NCBI GenBank assembly: GCA_021773565.1
Contig: JAJFJZ010000021.1
Span: forward strand, 1-42,564
Reading direction: 5' to 3'
DNA length: 42,564 bases
Source of the DNA: Gammaproteobacteria bacterium
GTDB lineage: Bacteria; Pseudomonadota; Gammaproteobacteria; Pseudomonadales; Azotimanducaceae
The notes beneath the pieces are model-generated. The model was not told the origin of the DNA and did not search any database. It saw only the letters and a program-made list of their open reading frames with translations. A program made the translations under genes and the position numbers. Of this stretch, positions 26,771-36,843 are shown piece by piece; positions within the stretch are counted from its first letter, which is position 1, and every line of letters begins with the position of its first letter.

Positions 26771-27897
26771 GCGGTAGTGATTTTGTACGAACCATGCCCG
26801 TGGGCCAGGGGCTTGTTCGGGTAGAGCCGCTATATCGCCTGCATATTGACTTATGGTTGTTGTTAGGCCTGCTCGGTATCGTGAGTTTTGGCCTGGTGAT
26901 GCTTTACAGTGCTTCTGGTCAGAGCGAAACGCTTCTAAAAGCGCAATTGAGTCGAATAGGCGTAGGTTTTGTCGTGATGTTTGTGGTTGCCCAGCTGCCA
27001 CCACGTCTGTATTTGCGCTGGTCCCCGTTTCTATATGGTGTGGTTTTGCTGATGCTTGTTGCAGTACTGTTCGTTGGTTTATCTGCAAAGGGTTCCCAGC
27101 GCTGGTTGGGTGTTGAGGGCTTTCCCCGCTTTCAGCCTTCTGAACTGATGAAGGTTGCCACCCCCCTGATGGTTGCCTGGTATTTGCATGATCGACCACT
27201 CCCCCCACGTTTTAAGCATCTGGCCTGGGCACTTGTGATGATTGTGGTGCCCGCAGCACTGGTTGCGATGCAACCGGATCTGGGAACAGCAATACTTGTT
27301 ACTACGGCGGGACTTGCGGTTATTTTTCTGGCCGGAATTTACTGGAGTTGGCTGGGATACGCCGCATTAGCGGTGGCTTTTTCGCTACCAGCCCTGTGGT
27401 CGGTAATGCAGGGATACCAAAAAGAACGTGTGTTAACACTGTTTGATCCTGAACGCGATCCCCTGGGCGCTGGCTGGAATATAATTCAATCCAAAACCGC
27501 CATAGGCTCGGGCGGGATTTACGGCAAGGGCTTGTTTGAGGGTACGCAATCACACCTGTCATTTTTGCCCGAAAGTCACACAGACTTTATTATTGCGGTT
27601 ATCGGTGAGGAGATTGGATTTGCCGGTATCCTGGTTTTGCTGGTGCTTTATTTGGGCGTGATTTCGCGTGCGCTATTTATGGCTAACCAGATTGAAGATA
27701 CTTTTGGCCGTTTGGTTGTGGGTGGTTTAACACTGACATTTTTTGTCTACCTGTTTGTTAATATCGCTATGGTGATCGGAATATTGCCGGTAGTAGGGGT
27801 GCCTTTGCCGCTGATTAGTTACGGTGGTACGTCAGTTGTAACACTGCTGGGCAGCTTTGGAATAATTATGTCTATCTATACGCACCGGCGCAGATAG
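26767..27897 (+). CDS. rodA: Peptidoglycan glycosyltransferase RodA
   Basis: SEDS-family membrane enzyme that polymerises lipid II for side-wall growth. 376 aa with about ten spans. Family marks are GSQRWLGVEGFPRFQPSELM, AMQPDLGTAILVTTAG, the FLPESHTDFIIAVIGEEIG loop, and GVPLPLISYGGTSVVTLLG near the C terminus. It overlaps mrdA by 4 bp; mltB follows 24 bp later. Confidence 0.97.
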   Translation: MSGSDFVRTMPVGQGLVRVEPLYRLHIDLWLLLGLLGIVSFGLVMLYSASGQSETLLKAQLSRIGVGFVVMFVVAQLPPRLYLRWSPFLYGVVLLMLVAVLFVGLSAKGSQRWLGVEGFPRFQPSELMKVATPLMVAWYLHDRPLPPRFKHLAWALVMIVVPAALVAMQPDLGTAILVTTAGLAVIFLAGIYWSWLGYAALAVAFSLPALWSVMQGYQKERVLTLFDPERDPLGAGWNIIQSKTAIGSGGIYGKGLFEGTQSHLSFLPESHTDFIIAVIGEEIGFAGILVLLVLYLGVISRALFMANQIEDTFGRLVVGGLTLTFFVYLFVNIAMVIGILPVVGVPLPLISYGGTSVVTLLGSFGIIMSIYTHRRR

Positions 27898-27921
27898 TAT
27901 GTCTAACAGGGAGTAGGACAG

Positions 27922-28914
27922 ATGTTTGTCAGATGGTTTTTGTATATAACCTTGGTGGTACTGACGCTTACGGGTAATGCCGATTATTCAGGCAGGGATG
28001 ATGTAAATCTGCTAATTGATGAAATGGTGTCAGAGCATAATTTTACCCGCGCGGAGCTGGAAGGGGTGTTTGCCAATGCGCAACATAATGCCGGCATCAT
28101 AAGAGCAATTACCCGCCCGGCGGAACGCACCAAACAATGGTATGAGTATAGAAATATTTTTCTGGACCAAAAACGCATAGACAATGGCGTGGCGTTTTGG
28201 AATAGACATGCAGATGTTCTTGAGAAGGCCCAACGGATGTACTCTGTTCCACCCGAAGTAATGGTGGCGATTATTGGCGTTGAAACCCGCTACGGTAAAA
28301 GAGCAGGCAGCCACAGGGTGTTGGACGCACTCAGCACACTGGGCTTTGATTATCCACCACGGCAGAAATTTTTCAGAAAAGAACTCAAGGAATTTTTACT
28401 TCTATCCAGAGAAGAAAACAGGGAACCTCACGCTGCTTTGGGGTCTTATGCGGGTGCGATGGGATATGGGCAGTTTATGCCTTCGAGTTATCGGGCTTAT
28501 GCTGTAGATTTTGATGGCGATGGATTGCGTGATATCTGGAACAATCCTGTCGATGCTATTGGAAGTGTAGGCAACTACCTAAGCCAGCATGGATGGGCTG
28601 CGGGCGAGGATATTGTTTCTCGTGCCAGTGGTGCAGATGATTCTGCTTTTGCAGCGCTTGCCAATGCAAGCCTGAAGCCGGATATGACGCTAAGCCAGTG
28701 GAAATCGAAAGGTAAATTGGAAGCTGATCTGTCGGATGAAACTGAAGTGGCATTATTTAGAATGCAAAACACAGATGCCGTCGAATATTGGCTGGGTATG
28801 CATAATTTTTATGTGATAACGCGTTACAACCACAGTTCAATGTATGCGCTGGCTGTTGTGCAACTTTCCAGGGAGATTGCCAGATCACAAGCAATGCTCG
28901 CAAAAACAGAATGA
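27922..28914 (+). CDS. mltB: Lytic murein transglycosylase B
   Basis: Cleaves peptidoglycan glycan strands with formation of 1,6-anhydromuramic ends. 330 aa. The catalytic glutamate is in AIIGVETRYGKRAGSHRVLD; GAMGYGQFMPSSYRAYAVDF and DIWNNPVDAIGSVGNYL are also characteristic. The N terminus (MFVRWFLYITLVVLTLTGNA) is a signal or anchor sequence with no lipobox cysteine, unlike the lipoprotein MltB of E. coli. AGGGAGTAGGA precedes ATG 27922. It overlaps rlpA by 4 bp. Confidence 0.94.
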   Translation: MFVRWFLYITLVVLTLTGNADYSGRDDVNLLIDEMVSEHNFTRAELEGVFANAQHNAGIIRAITRPAERTKQWYEYRNIFLDQKRIDNGVAFWNRHADVLEKAQRMYSVPPEVMVAIIGVETRYGKRAGSHRVLDALSTLGFDYPPRQKFFRKELKEFLLLSREENREPHAALGSYAGAMGYGQFMPSSYRAYAVDFDGDGLRDIWNNPVDAIGSVGNYLSQHGWAAGEDIVSRASGADDSAFAALANASLKPDMTLSQWKSKGKLEADLSDETEVALFRMQNTDAVEYWLGMHNFYVITRYNHSSMYALAVVQLSREIARSQAMLAKTE

Positions 28915-29723
28915 ATATTCTACTGAAGCAGCGGTCATTGTTAGTGCTGGTGCTTATGCCGGTAGCGACCCTGATCATTTCCGCCTGCTCCAGTCCCGTA
29001 GTACAGGATGGAGCGCCCAGACGAAGTCCTGGAAATCTGGAACGGCTGCCAGATCCAGTAGTGCGCGCACTCCCTCGAAGCAAAAGTGGTAATCGCTCTC
29101 CCTACACTGTATTTGGCAAGAGTTATAACATACTGGCCCGTGCAGAAGGCTATGATGCCAGGGGAGGCGCTTCCTGGTACGGCTCCAAGTTTCATGGGCG
29201 ATTAACGGCCAGTGGTGAACGGTACGATATGTTCAAGCTAACAGCTGCGCACAAAAGTTTGCCTATTCCCTGTTTTGTGCGGGTCAGCAATCTGGAAAAT
29301 GGGCGGTCCACTATCGTACGGGTTAATGACAGAGGTCCATTTCATTCCTCTCGAATAATTGATTTATCGTACGCCGCAGCGGTAAAGCTGGGTTTTGAAA
29401 ATAAAGGAACTACCAATGTACGGGTTGAGGTGGTGACCCCGGGAACGCAGATGGTTAAGAGGCGGGTTGTCAAAAAACCTGCAGCGCTTGAAAGCACCAG
29501 AGAGATTTATCTGCAGGCCGGAGCTTTTGGTGAGGTACAGGCTGCCTACACTTTTTTGTCCAGATTGGAGGACCTTGTGGGCCCAATCGTTCAAATCGCA
29601 AACAGTTCCGATGGCTTGTTCAGGGTAAATATCGGCCCGGTTTCGCATTTAAGGGAAGCAGAACGTATTCGGTCCCTGATGGAGAGTGCCAATTTTTCCC
29701 GACCGCTTATTTTGCGCAGATAA
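28911..29723 (+). CDS. rlpA: Septal/rare lipoprotein A (double-psi barrel plus SPOR)
   Basis: Outer-membrane lipoprotein; in Pseudomonas it is a transglycosylase acting on denuded glycan at the septum. 270 aa. A signal peptide ends in a lipobox (LIISAC, Cys26). The double-psi beta-barrel is near residues 80-165, with GGASWYGSKFHGRLTASGE, VNDRGPFHSSRIIDLSYAAA, including the conserved Asp of NDRGPF. A SPOR domain for septal glycan is at the C terminus (IYLQAGAFGEVQAAYTFLSR). It sits with mltB in the elongation cluster. Confidence 0.95.
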   Translation: MNILLKQRSLLVLVLMPVATLIISACSSPVVQDGAPRRSPGNLERLPDPVVRALPRSKSGNRSPYTVFGKSYNILARAEGYDARGGASWYGSKFHGRLTASGERYDMFKLTAAHKSLPIPCFVRVSNLENGRSTIVRVNDRGPFHSSRIIDLSYAAAVKLGFENKGTTNVRVEVVTPGTQMVKRRVVKKPAALESTREIYLQAGAFGEVQAAYTFLSRLEDLVGPIVQIANSSDGLFRVNIGPVSHLREAERIRSLMESANFSRPLILRR

Positions 29724-29724
29724 C

Positions 29725-29733
29725 TGATAGAAT
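29725..29733 (+). promoter_or_regulatory. Possible extended -10 promoter for dacA
   Basis: TGATAGAAT (29725-29733) fits an extended -10 element (TGn followed by TAGAAT). No convincing -35 is seen 17 bp upstream. A start near 29740 would favour ATG 29754 or 29772 over the in-frame TTG 29742. Confidence 0.3.
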
Positions 29734-29771
29734 ACAGTGCTTTGTATAGACCTATGACCGGACTCATAATA

Positions 29772-30944
29772 ATGCAGTACAGATTTTTACCATCTAAGTT
29801 AAGTTTAATATCCCTCTCGCTAATAGCCACATTCTCACTAATACTCATGGCGCCCGTAAATGCGGCTGTACCCCGTGCTCCGGAAATAGACGCCTCGGCC
29901 CATATATTAATTGACGCTACAACCAGGCGAATTTTGTCGGAAGATAATGTGGATGCGCCTCTGGCACCAGCAAGCCTCACAAAAATGATGACGAGTTATG
30001 TAGCTGCAGCAGAAATTGCGGCTGGTCGGTTTGCGCTGGATGAGTTGGTAGAAATTAGTGTTAAAGCCTGGCGCACACCCGGTTCCAAAATGTTCATTCG
30101 CGAAGGCACCCAGGTATCCCTGCATGATCTTCTACAGGGCCTGGTTGTGCAGTCCGGAAACGATGCAAGTGTCGCAATTGCTGAACATATTGCAGGGAGT
30201 GAATCCGCATTTGCCGACATGATGAACCAGCATGCCAAGGTGCTGGGTATGACTGGCAGCCATTTTGTAAATGCAACAGGTCTGCCAGATGATGATCACT
30301 ACACTACCGCCAGAGACCTGGCAGCACTTAGTCGTGCTCTTATTGCAGATTATCCGGAACACTACCGCATGTATTCCCAACGCTCATTTAAATTTAACGG
30401 TATTGAGCAGCCAAACAGAAATCGCCTGTTAGCAAGGGATCGTAGTGTAGATGGCATAAAAACGGGATTTACCAATGCTGCCGGTTATTGCCTGGTTGCA
30501 TCCGCGCTGCGAGATGATATGCGGTTAATCTCGGTTGTGCTGGGTACTGATAGCGATGAGGCCCGTATGCGCGAAAGCCAGAAATTGCTCTCTTATGGCT
30601 TTCGATATTTCCAGACACAGAGTCTGTATGCCGAAGGGCTTATGCTTAAAACAGCTGAAGTGTGGTATGGACAGGCAGACCAGCTGAACCTGGGCCTGGA
30701 GAAGGCGGTGATACTTACCCTGCCGCGTGGAAGATATGAAGACCTTAAAGCAGAAACCGATGTTACACGTATTGTGAAAGCACCTGTTGCACTGGGGGAC
30801 GAACTTGGTGAGATTCGCATCAGCCTTGATGATGAGGTTGTGTATCGTGCTCCCCTGGTAGCACTTGAAGCGGTGGAAGAGGCCGGAATATTCAAGAGTG
30901 CAGGCCACGGCATTTATCTGCTGTTCAGTGAGCTTATGAACTGA
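29772..30944 (+). CDS. dacA: D-alanyl-D-alanine carboxypeptidase (PBP5/6 family)
   Basis: Removes the terminal D-Ala of peptidoglycan pentapeptides at the periplasmic face. From ATG 29772 it is 390 aa; ATG 29754 is also possible, no clear ribosome binding site being seen. The signal peptide SLISLSLIATFSLILMAPVN ends near AA-VPRAP. Catalytic motifs are SLTK (in APASLTKMMTSY), SGN (in VVQSGNDASVAIAEH) and KTG (in DGIKTGFTNAAGYCL). A PBP5 C-terminal domain and a terminal amphipathic anchor (GHGIYLLFSELMN) follow. Confidence 0.95.
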   Translation: MQYRFLPSKLSLISLSLIATFSLILMAPVNAAVPRAPEIDASAHILIDATTRRILSEDNVDAPLAPASLTKMMTSYVAAAEIAAGRFALDELVEISVKAWRTPGSKMFIREGTQVSLHDLLQGLVVQSGNDASVAIAEHIAGSESAFADMMNQHAKVLGMTGSHFVNATGLPDDDHYTTARDLAALSRALIADYPEHYRMYSQRSFKFNGIEQPNRNRLLARDRSVDGIKTGFTNAAGYCLVASALRDDMRLISVVLGTDSDEARMRESQKLLSYGFRYFQTQSLYAEGLMLKTAEVWYGQADQLNLGLEKAVILTLPRGRYEDLKAETDVTRIVKAPVALGDELGEIRISLDDEVVYRAPLVALEAVEEAGIFKSAGHGIYLLFSELMN

Positions 30945-30954
30945 GTAGGCTACA

Positions 30955-31224
30955 GTGAAAAATGAAGAAACCTACCATATAGAATTTCCCTGTGATTACC
31001 CGATAAAAATTATCGGAAACTTCCATGAAGATTTTCGGGAACATGTGTGTCGATTGACTGCGATCCATGCGCCTGGTTTTACTGACAAGGATGTAGTGGT
31101 GCACATGAGCGGCAAGGGCAATTATTGTTCTGTGAATATAACCATTACTGCAACCGGAGAAGATCAGTTAAAGGCCTTGCATAAAGAATTGATGGGCCAT
31201 GAACTGGTCAAGATGGTGCTCTGA
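30955..31224 (+). CDS. ybeD: YbeD-family (DUF493) protein
   Basis: Small conserved protein of unclear role, standing between dacA and lipB as in E. coli. 89 aa (E. coli 87). It starts at GTG 30955. Characteristic segments are [14 protein letters not shown] at the N terminus and [20 protein letters not shown] in the middle; the ACT-like fold of the family matches its alternating pattern. The stop shares one base with the lipB ATG. Confidence 0.93.
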   Translation: MKNEETYHIEFPCDYPIKIIGNFHEDFREHVCRLTAIHAPGFTDKDVVVHMSGKGNYCSVNITITATGEDQLKALHKELMGHELVKMVL

Positions 31225-31859
31225 TGCAGGTGGGTGTGCGTAGTCTGGGTATAACGCACTACTCACGTGTGCTTGAGGCCATGCAAAAGTTTACCAGTGA
31301 GCGCTCTGAGCATACGGAAGATGAAATCTGGATTACCGAACACCATCCTGTGTTTACACAGGGCCAGGCAGGAAAAGCCGAACACGTATTAATGCCTGGA
31401 AACATACCCGTAATACAAAGTGATCGCGGGGGACAGGTTACGTACCACGGTCCCGGGCAACTGGTTATCTATCTGCTCATTAACATTAAGAGAAAGAAAC
31501 TCTTTGTGCGAGATCTGGTGTGTGGCATTGAACAAAGCATTATTGAAGTGTTAGGTGCCTATGACATTATTGCCGCTAATCGGGTGGACGCCCCGGGAGT
31601 GTACGTGGATGGTGCAAAGATAGCAGCACTCGGCTTGCGCATCAGACGGATGTGTTCTTACCACGGATTAAGTTTCAATATCGACATGGACCTGGAACCA
31701 TTCCAGCGTATTAACCCCTGTGGAATGGAAAACCTGTCTGTGACACATTTGGCTGAGCAAATTCAATCCCAACCAGGCCCGGATATGGCAGTCGTGGCAA
31801 AATTGGTACTGGAACGATTGTTGCAGCATCTGGATTATTCAGCATCACACGCGCTTTGA
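31224..31859 (+). CDS. lipB: Octanoyl-[acyl carrier protein]:protein N-octanoyltransferase
   Basis: Transfers octanoate from ACP to apo-domains of lipoate-dependent enzymes, first step of lipoate synthesis. 211 aa, usual. Motifs are [20 protein letters not shown], the catalytic lysine in [19 protein letters not shown], and the catalytic cysteine in [14 protein letters not shown]. It overlaps ybeD by one base. Its end overlaps the convergent moeB by 15 bp; lipA is not directly adjacent. Confidence 0.96.
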   Translation: MQVGVRSLGITHYSRVLEAMQKFTSERSEHTEDEIWITEHHPVFTQGQAGKAEHVLMPGNIPVIQSDRGGQVTYHGPGQLVIYLLINIKRKKLFVRDLVCGIEQSIIEVLGAYDIIAANRVDAPGVYVDGAKIAALGLRIRRMCSYHGLSFNIDMDLEPFQRINPCGMENLSVTHLAEQIQSQPGPDMAVVAKLVLERLLQHLDYSASHAL

Positions 31860-32600
31860 ACACACTGGACAGTCACTGCGCCTGGTTAAGCGCAGCTTTT
31901 GCCAGTCCATAAAACTCGCATCCAGGTAGTGCACCCACCCGGTTAAACTCTCACCGATATTACAGATCAGTTTAATGGCTTCCATTGCCTGAACGCTGCC
32001 GATAATTCCAACCAGTGGCGCTACCACACCATTTTCAGCACAATTGAGTTCAGGGTCTGCACCCGCTGTTTCCGGATACAGACACCTGTAACAGGGAGAT
32101 TCAGGTTTGCGAGGGTCAAACACTGCTACCTGGCCCTCAAACTTGATCGCAGCCCCGGATACCAGGGGAATTAATTTTTCAAAACAATAGTCATTCAGAG
32201 CATAGCGTATTGCAAAATTGTCAGTCGCATCTATCACCAGATCTGCGGCGGGCATTTTTGATCGTAACGAATGTGTGTCGAGTTGTTCACATACCAGGTC
32301 AAGACTGACGTGGGGATTAATGTTGTGTAGACGTATTCCGGCAGAGTCTACTTTGCTCTTACCCAGAGTACTGGTGTCGTGAATAATCTGGCGTTGCAGA
32401 TTGGATAATTCAACGATGTCCGGGTCGGCGAGAATTAGGTGACCGACTCCAGCTGCTGCAAGATACAAGGCTACGGGAGAACCCAGACCGCCCACACCGG
32501 CTATGAGTACGCGGGCGTCAGCAAGCTTCTGTTGCCCTGCGATATCAATTTCAGGAAGCATAATTTGACGACTGTATCTTAGCAGTTGTTCGTCGTTCAT
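31845..32600 (-). CDS. moeB: MoeB/ThiF-family E1-like adenylyltransferase
   Basis: Activates the C terminus of a sulfur-carrier protein (MoaD or ThiS) by adenylation. 251 aa, matching MoeB. The Rossmann loop [19 protein letters not shown] is near residues 35-53, with [19 protein letters not shown] and the conserved Asp in [14 protein letters not shown]. Zinc ligands are the CYRC pair and a C-terminal CPVC pair. The choice of MoeB over ThiF rests on neighbours: hemA-prfA-prmC-moeB is common in gammaproteobacteria. Confidence 0.88.
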   Translation of the reverse strand: MNDEQLLRYSRQIMLPEIDIAGQQKLADARVLIAGVGGLGSPVALYLAAAGVGHLILADPDIVELSNLQRQIIHDTSTLGKSKVDSAGIRLHNINPHVSLDLVCEQLDTHSLRSKMPAADLVIDATDNFAIRYALNDYCFEKLIPLVSGAAIKFEGQVAVFDPRKPESPCYRCLYPETAGADPELNCAENGVVAPLVGIIGSVQAMEAIKLICNIGESLTGWVHYLDASFMDWQKLRLTRRSDCPVCSKRV

Positions 32601-33421
32601 GAGTTTACTGACTTGCCCCGCTGGGCCAGAGTAACCCGCTGTAAACCTGCCAGGTCCTTCAAGGTTGTGATTTCGGTAAACCCTGCGCCTTCAAATAACT
32701 GTTGTACTTCACCGGCCTGTTGCCACCCGTGCTCGATGACGAGCGTGCCGGATTCTGCAAGATATCCGGGCGCCTGGCCAATGATATTGCGTATCGCGTG
32801 TAAACCGTCCGGCCCCGAATACAAAGCCAGATGGGGCTCGTACAAATGTACGCCAGCTTCGACTTCAGCATCATGTTTTGCGATATAGGGCGGGTTACAC
32901 AAAATCGCATCGAATTTTCCTGAAATTGCCTCGAACCAGTCGCTCTGGATGAACTTGATTGCCAGTTTATTGGTACGCGCATTTGCACGCGCTATGTTCA
33001 GAGCTTTATTGCAGAGGTCGGACGCGGTAAGGGAAAACTGATGTTCAATGCTGGCTGCCAGGGCAAGGGCTATGGCACCAGACCCCGTTCCCAGGTCCAG
33101 TATCCGGGATCCCATGCGGATATTCTGCAATGCGTACTCAACCAGCAATTCTGTTTCCGGTCGCGGAATTAGCACGTCGTTGGAAACGGCCAAACTCAAA
33201 TTGTAAAAATCCTTGTGGCCTAATAAATAGGCCGTTGGTTCCTTCAATTTAAGCCGGGACAGGTAGGCGTTCATAAGCGCTTTTTGTGTGGGGGTAAGCT
33301 GGTATTCTGCGTGTGCAAACATGTAGGCACGGTTTTTTTTCAGTACAGATGCCAACAGCACTTCCACGTCGAATCGCTCAACAGCATGGTTGCCCTCAAG
33401 CAGTTCTGCAATACTGGTCAT
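32597..33421 (-). CDS. prmC: Release factor glutamine N5-methyltransferase
   Basis: Methylates the Gln of the GGQ motif in release factors RF1 and RF2. 274 aa, usual. The SAM loop reads [16 protein letters not shown], and the catalytic NPPY is in [15 protein letters not shown]. An N-terminal helical domain carries the [20 protein letters not shown] segment just before the fold core. It overlaps its substrate gene prfA (ATGA) and moeB (ATGA). Confidence 0.96.
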   Translation of the reverse strand: MTSIAELLEGNHAVERFDVEVLLASVLKKNRAYMFAHAEYQLTPTQKALMNAYLSRLKLKEPTAYLLGHKDFYNLSLAVSNDVLIPRPETELLVEYALQNIRMGSRILDLGTGSGAIALALAASIEHQFSLTASDLCNKALNIARANARTNKLAIKFIQSDWFEAISGKFDAILCNPPYIAKHDAEVEAGVHLYEPHLALYSGPDGLHAIRNIIGQAPGYLAESGTLVIEHGWQQAGEVQQLFEGAGFTEITTLKDLAGLQRVTLAQRGKSVNS

Positions 33422-34512
33422 GCCTCATCGCCCATGGATTCCCATAATCCCGCCTGGTGCTCCTGAATGAGTGGTTGGATTACTTCACTCAATCCACCTT
33501 CCATAACCTCCCCCAGTTTATAGAGCGTGAGGTTAATGCGGTGGTCTGTTACCCGGCCCTGTGGAAAATTGTAGGTACGAATGCGCTCACTGCGATCCCC
33601 CGAACCCACCATGGAGCGACGCGAATCGGCTTGCTCCTGTTCCTGCTCCTGTCGGGCTGCGTCCAGAAGCTTTGCCTGGAGCAGGGACATGGCGCGTGCC
33701 AGGTTTTTATGTTGCGAGCGCTCATCCTGGCATTCAACAACCATCCCTGTTGGCAGGTGAGTAAGGCGCACTGCCGAATCAGTTTTGTTTACGTGCTGCC
33801 CGCCAGCGCCGGAAGCCCGATAGGTATCGCGACGCAAATCTGCCTTGTTAATATTTATTTCGGCTACCTCACTTACTTCTGGCAGAATTGCGACAGTGCA
33901 GGCAGAGGTGTGAATACGTCCCTGTGATTCAGTTTCTGGTACTCGCTGAACCCGGTGCGCACCAGATTCAAATTTTAGTTGCTGAAATACATTGGTTCCT
34001 TCAATGCGCGCTATAAGCTCCTTAAATCCCCCATGATCGCCATTGCGTTGGCTAATTATCTCCATTCGCCAACCACGACTTTCAGCGTATTTGGAGTACA
34101 TACGAAACAGGTCGCCGGAAAAAATTGCCGCCTCGTCGCCACCGGTACCCGCCCTTATTTCCAGAAAAATGTTGGACGCATCGTTCGGGTCTTTTGGCAA
34201 TAGCAACAGTTTTAATTCAGCTTCAGAATCCTTGAGTTGCATCTCAAGGTTGTGCACATCCTCTTTTGCCATGGCACGCATCTCTGCATCATCGTCACCC
34301 AACAGACTTTCCGCATCCGTGCGTTCGGCAAGCATGCTTTCATAGGATTGATATTGTGTCGTGATAGGCTGCAGGTCAGCATATTCGCGAGAAAGAGCAG
34401 TGAATCTGTCCCGATCGTTCTGGACTTCCGGGTCGGATAACAGGGCGGATAGTTCCTCATGCCGGTCTACCATATTACCCAGTTTTGAAGTGATGGAATC
34501 AGACAGGCTCAC
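33418..34512 (-). CDS. prfA: Peptide chain release factor 1
   Basis: Recognises UAA and UAG and triggers peptide release. 364 aa against 360 in E. coli. The start is GTG (complement of 34510-34512), overlapping hemA by 4 bp. The GGQ loop is in [19 protein letters not shown], with Gln as methylation target of the adjacent prmC. The codon-reading PxT motif appears as PET in [17 protein letters not shown], which fits RF1 rather than RF2 (SPF). Confidence 0.97.
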   Translation of the reverse strand: MSLSDSITSKLGNMVDRHEELSALLSDPEVQNDRDRFTALSREYADLQPITTQYQSYESMLAERTDAESLLGDDDAEMRAMAKEDVHNLEMQLKDSEAELKLLLLPKDPNDASNIFLEIRAGTGGDEAAIFSGDLFRMYSKYAESRGWRMEIISQRNGDHGGFKELIARIEGTNVFQQLKFESGAHRVQRVPETESQGRIHTSACTVAILPEVSEVAEININKADLRRDTYRASGAGGQHVNKTDSAVRLTHLPTGMVVECQDERSQHKNLARAMSLLQAKLLDAARQEQEQEQADSRRSMVGSGDRSERIRTYNFPQGRVTDHRINLTLYKLGEVMEGGLSEVIQPLIQEHQAGLWESMGDEA

Positions 34513-35795
34513 GTGTCGGACTCGTTTTTGTCGGAGGGTTTATCGCTCAGTCGGTAGAGTTTGCGCACAGCGTTAATCACCTCAGATTCACCGTTGGCAC
34601 TCGCATCACGTATGGCAAGTGTAGGATGATGTATTAATTTATTGGTTAAGGACCGAGCCAGGTTTTCTATTACGCTTATCGGGTCCTCCCCCCTTCTCAC
34701 CTGCTTTAATGCGTGATCCAGCGCCTGCTGTTGCACGGCTTCTGCAGAAGACCTGAAAGCCGTTAATATTTCCTGGTTATCGTGGATAGCGCGTTGTTGC
34801 ACAAATTGAACGGCACCTGCCTGTACCATGAGTTCTGCTTCTTCTGCGGCCAGTTTTCTACCCGAAATGTTTTCTTCAATTATTTCTGTGAGGTCATCAA
34901 TTACGTATAGAAATACATCTTCAAGTTCCCCCGCCTTTGGGTCTATGTCACGCGGCACTGCAATATCGACAATAAACATGGGCTGGCGTTTTCGTTGCAC
35001 GACGGCAGCTTGTATTTCCTGCTTTTTTAGTATGACTTCTGTGCTGCCGGTTGAACTGATTACTATGTCAAAGTTTGCCAGCTGTTCAGGAATTTGTTCA
35101 AGTGTCAGGGCATGGGCCTGGTATTTTTTTGCCAATTGCTCGGCGTGTTCGAGCGTGCGGTTTGCAATACATAAGTTGTGCATACCCTGACTGGTGAGAT
35201 GTTGTGCCACCAGATCAATAGTTTCCCCGGCGCCAATGAGCAATGCACGTTTGTTAGCAAGGACTGAAAAAATCTGGCGAGCCAGTGCGACCGCCGCAAA
35301 GGCAACGGACACCGGGTTTTTACCTATATCGGTGTCTGTGCGAACTTTTTTGGCCGTATTGAGCGTAGTCTGGCAAAGCAGATTTAGTTGGGGCCCCAGC
35401 GTTCCTGCATCCCGGGCGACCTGATAGGCGTTTTTTAATTGTCCCATTATCTGTGGTTCACCCAACACTTGAGAGTCAAGACCGGAAGCTACACGCATCA
35501 TGTGCCAGGCGGCATCCTGATCCCAATGAAAGTAGGCAGCGAGTTGAACCTCATCGATGGGGACACTGCAATGGGAAGAAAGCCATTCATGAACAGGTAC
35601 GTGGTCCTGTATGTCTGTTGCACAATATATTTCAACCCGATTGCATGTGGATAAAATGGCAGTTTCACGAACACCCGGAATCGTAGTTTTTAGCGCTAGC
35701 AGGGTTCTATGCAAGTCCTCCGCGGGCAAGGCGATGCGCTCCCGAAACTCAATGGGTGCTGTTTTATAATTAATCCCGTATGCCAATATCGGCAA
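34509..35795 (-). CDS. hemA: Glutamyl-tRNA reductase
   Basis: First committed step of the C5 heme pathway: NADPH-dependent reduction of glutamyl-tRNA. 428 aa, usual. It starts with TTG (complement of 35793-35795), supported by the family alignment [20 protein letters not shown]; a second TTG three codons later is less likely. The catalytic cysteine is in [14 protein letters not shown], and the NADPH fold shows [17 protein letters not shown]. First gene of an operon whose four genes all overlap by 4 bp. Confidence 0.96.
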   Translation of the reverse strand: MPILAYGINYKTAPIEFRERIALPAEDLHRTLLALKTTIPGVRETAILSTCNRVEIYCATDIQDHVPVHEWLSSHCSVPIDEVQLAAYFHWDQDAAWHMMRVASGLDSQVLGEPQIMGQLKNAYQVARDAGTLGPQLNLLCQTTLNTAKKVRTDTDIGKNPVSVAFAAVALARQIFSVLANKRALLIGAGETIDLVAQHLTSQGMHNLCIANRTLEHAEQLAKKYQAHALTLEQIPEQLANFDIVISSTGSTEVILKKQEIQAAVVQRKRQPMFIVDIAVPRDIDPKAGELEDVFLYVIDDLTEIIEENISGRKLAAEEAELMVQAGAVQFVQQRAIHDNQEILTAFRSSAEAVQQQALDHALKQVRRGEDPISVIENLARSLTNKLIHHPTLAIRDASANGESEVINAVRKLYRLSDKPSDKNESDT

Positions 35796-35872
35796 AGCGC
35801 TATCTCGGATGACCTTTGTTAAGCAATAATAGCAAACTTGAAGAGCGGTACCCCAGAGTAAACGGAGCTTAT

Positions 35873-36520
35873 ATGCGGGTGACTAGGAGTGAGGAGCATA
35901 AAAAGTGTCCTGGAGGGCTGTCTTTAGGTATACGAAAACTGAAATGGCTGTTTTTGGCTTCTGGACTACTGTTGCTGGCTGCCTGTGTTTCTGCACCCAC
36001 CACTAGCCGCAGGCCGGTAGAATTAGATGTAAAACCGGCTCATGCATCCTTCGCTCTGGAGGGGCGGCTAGCGGTAAGGCATGCCGGGGACGGGTACAGT
36101 GCCAACTTCAACTGGGTTCAAAGCAGTGAGGAATACTCGATCCAGCTTTGGGGTCCGCTGGGGCAGGGACGCACCCTGATTGAGGGCAATGCTTCGTTAA
36201 TCGAAATAACCACCGCTGATGGCCTTAAACATAGCGATGATCATCCGGAGCGGTTGATGCAGCGCTGGTTGGGATGGTCCATTCCCCTGGAAATCTTCAA
36301 ATTCTGGATTCAGGGGAGGCCTGGTCCACAATCATCATTTGCTGTATCAGGAACAGTACCCAGAGATGAAACAGGCAGTTTTGAGCAGCTGAACTGGCGC
36401 ATAACGCCCTCACGGTATCGTGTTATAAGCGACACCTGGATGCCCATGAAAACAGTTGCAACAAGAGAAGATTTCAAGATTACCCTCATTATTAGAAAAG
36501 CAGAATTTGGTAAGTTTTAG
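35873..36520 (+). CDS. lolB: Outer-membrane lipoprotein receptor LolB
   Basis: Accepts lipoproteins from LolA and inserts them in the outer membrane. ATG 35873 gives 215 aa; ACGGAGC (35862-35868) lies just upstream, while an in-frame TTG at 35816 is unsupported. The signal peptide ends in LLLLAAC, a lipobox. The body shows FALEGRLAVRHAGDGYSANF, NWVQSSEEYSIQLWGPLGQG and the C-terminal KTVATREDFKITLIIRKAEF. It diverges from hemA, as usual. ispE, normally next, is absent. Confidence 0.93.
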   Translation: MRVTRSEEHKKCPGGLSLGIRKLKWLFLASGLLLLAACVSAPTTSRRPVELDVKPAHASFALEGRLAVRHAGDGYSANFNWVQSSEEYSIQLWGPLGQGRTLIEGNASLIEITTADGLKHSDDHPERLMQRWLGWSIPLEIFKFWIQGRPGPQSSFAVSGTVPRDETGSFEQLNWRITPSRYRVISDTWMPMKTVATREDFKITLIIRKAEFGKF

Positions 36521-36527
36521 GGTAGCC

Positions 36528-36556
36528 TTGACAGTCGCCCAAGCCGGCATCAGAAT
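36528..36556 (+). promoter_or_regulatory. Probable tRNA-Gln promoter
   Basis: A perfect -35 TTGACA (36528-36533) and a -10 CAGAAT (36551-36556) are 17 bp apart, followed by GC-rich AGCCGCC, the kind of discriminator typical of stringently controlled stable-RNA promoters. It lies just after the lolB stop, leaving a leader of about 130 nt with no recognised gene. Confidence 0.65.
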
Positions 36557-36696
36557 AGCCGCCTCTCGCGATCGGGTGATTTGTATGTGGTTGATTTACA
36601 GACAAATGTGGGGCGGGAATTTGCGCGGCGTCAAATACAGGAAGAAGCGATGCCTTAACGTAACTATTTGATATATAAATACTTAATTTTTTTCAT

Positions 36697-36771
36697 TGGG
36701 GTGTCGCCAAGTGGTAAGGCACCGGGTTTTGATCTCGGCATTCGCAGGTTCGAGTCCTGCCACCCCAGCCA
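36697..36771 (+). tRNA. tRNA-Gln (anticodon TTG)
   Basis: 75 nt with CCA encoded (36769-36771). Acceptor TGGGG pairs with CCCCA, discriminator G. The anticodon stem CCGGG/CTCGG holds the loop TTTTGAT, anticodon TTG at 36729-36731. The T arm reads GCAGGTTCGAGTCCTGC. The sequence is very close to E. coli tRNA-Gln. It lies between lolB and prs, its usual neighbours apart from the missing ispE. Confidence 0.96.
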
Positions 36772-36783
36772 TATATCTAAAAA

Positions 36784-36801
36784 GCGTACTTCGAGGTACG
36801 C
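36784..36801. terminator. Hairpin after tRNA-Gln
   Basis: GCGTAC (36784-36789) pairs with GTACGC (36796-36801) around TTCGAG. An A run precedes it and no T run follows, so as an intrinsic terminator it would work only on the minus strand. On the plus strand it may mark the tRNA 3' processing end or the prs leader. Confidence 0.35.
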
Positions 36802-36843
36802 ATATGTTAGCCCACTCATAATAAAACCGGGGAAATTTACAGC

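Noticed and set aside
36525-36672. Remnant of ispE after lolB
   Set aside because: Translations of the gap show no IspE motif; the first part is better explained as the tRNA-Gln promoter.
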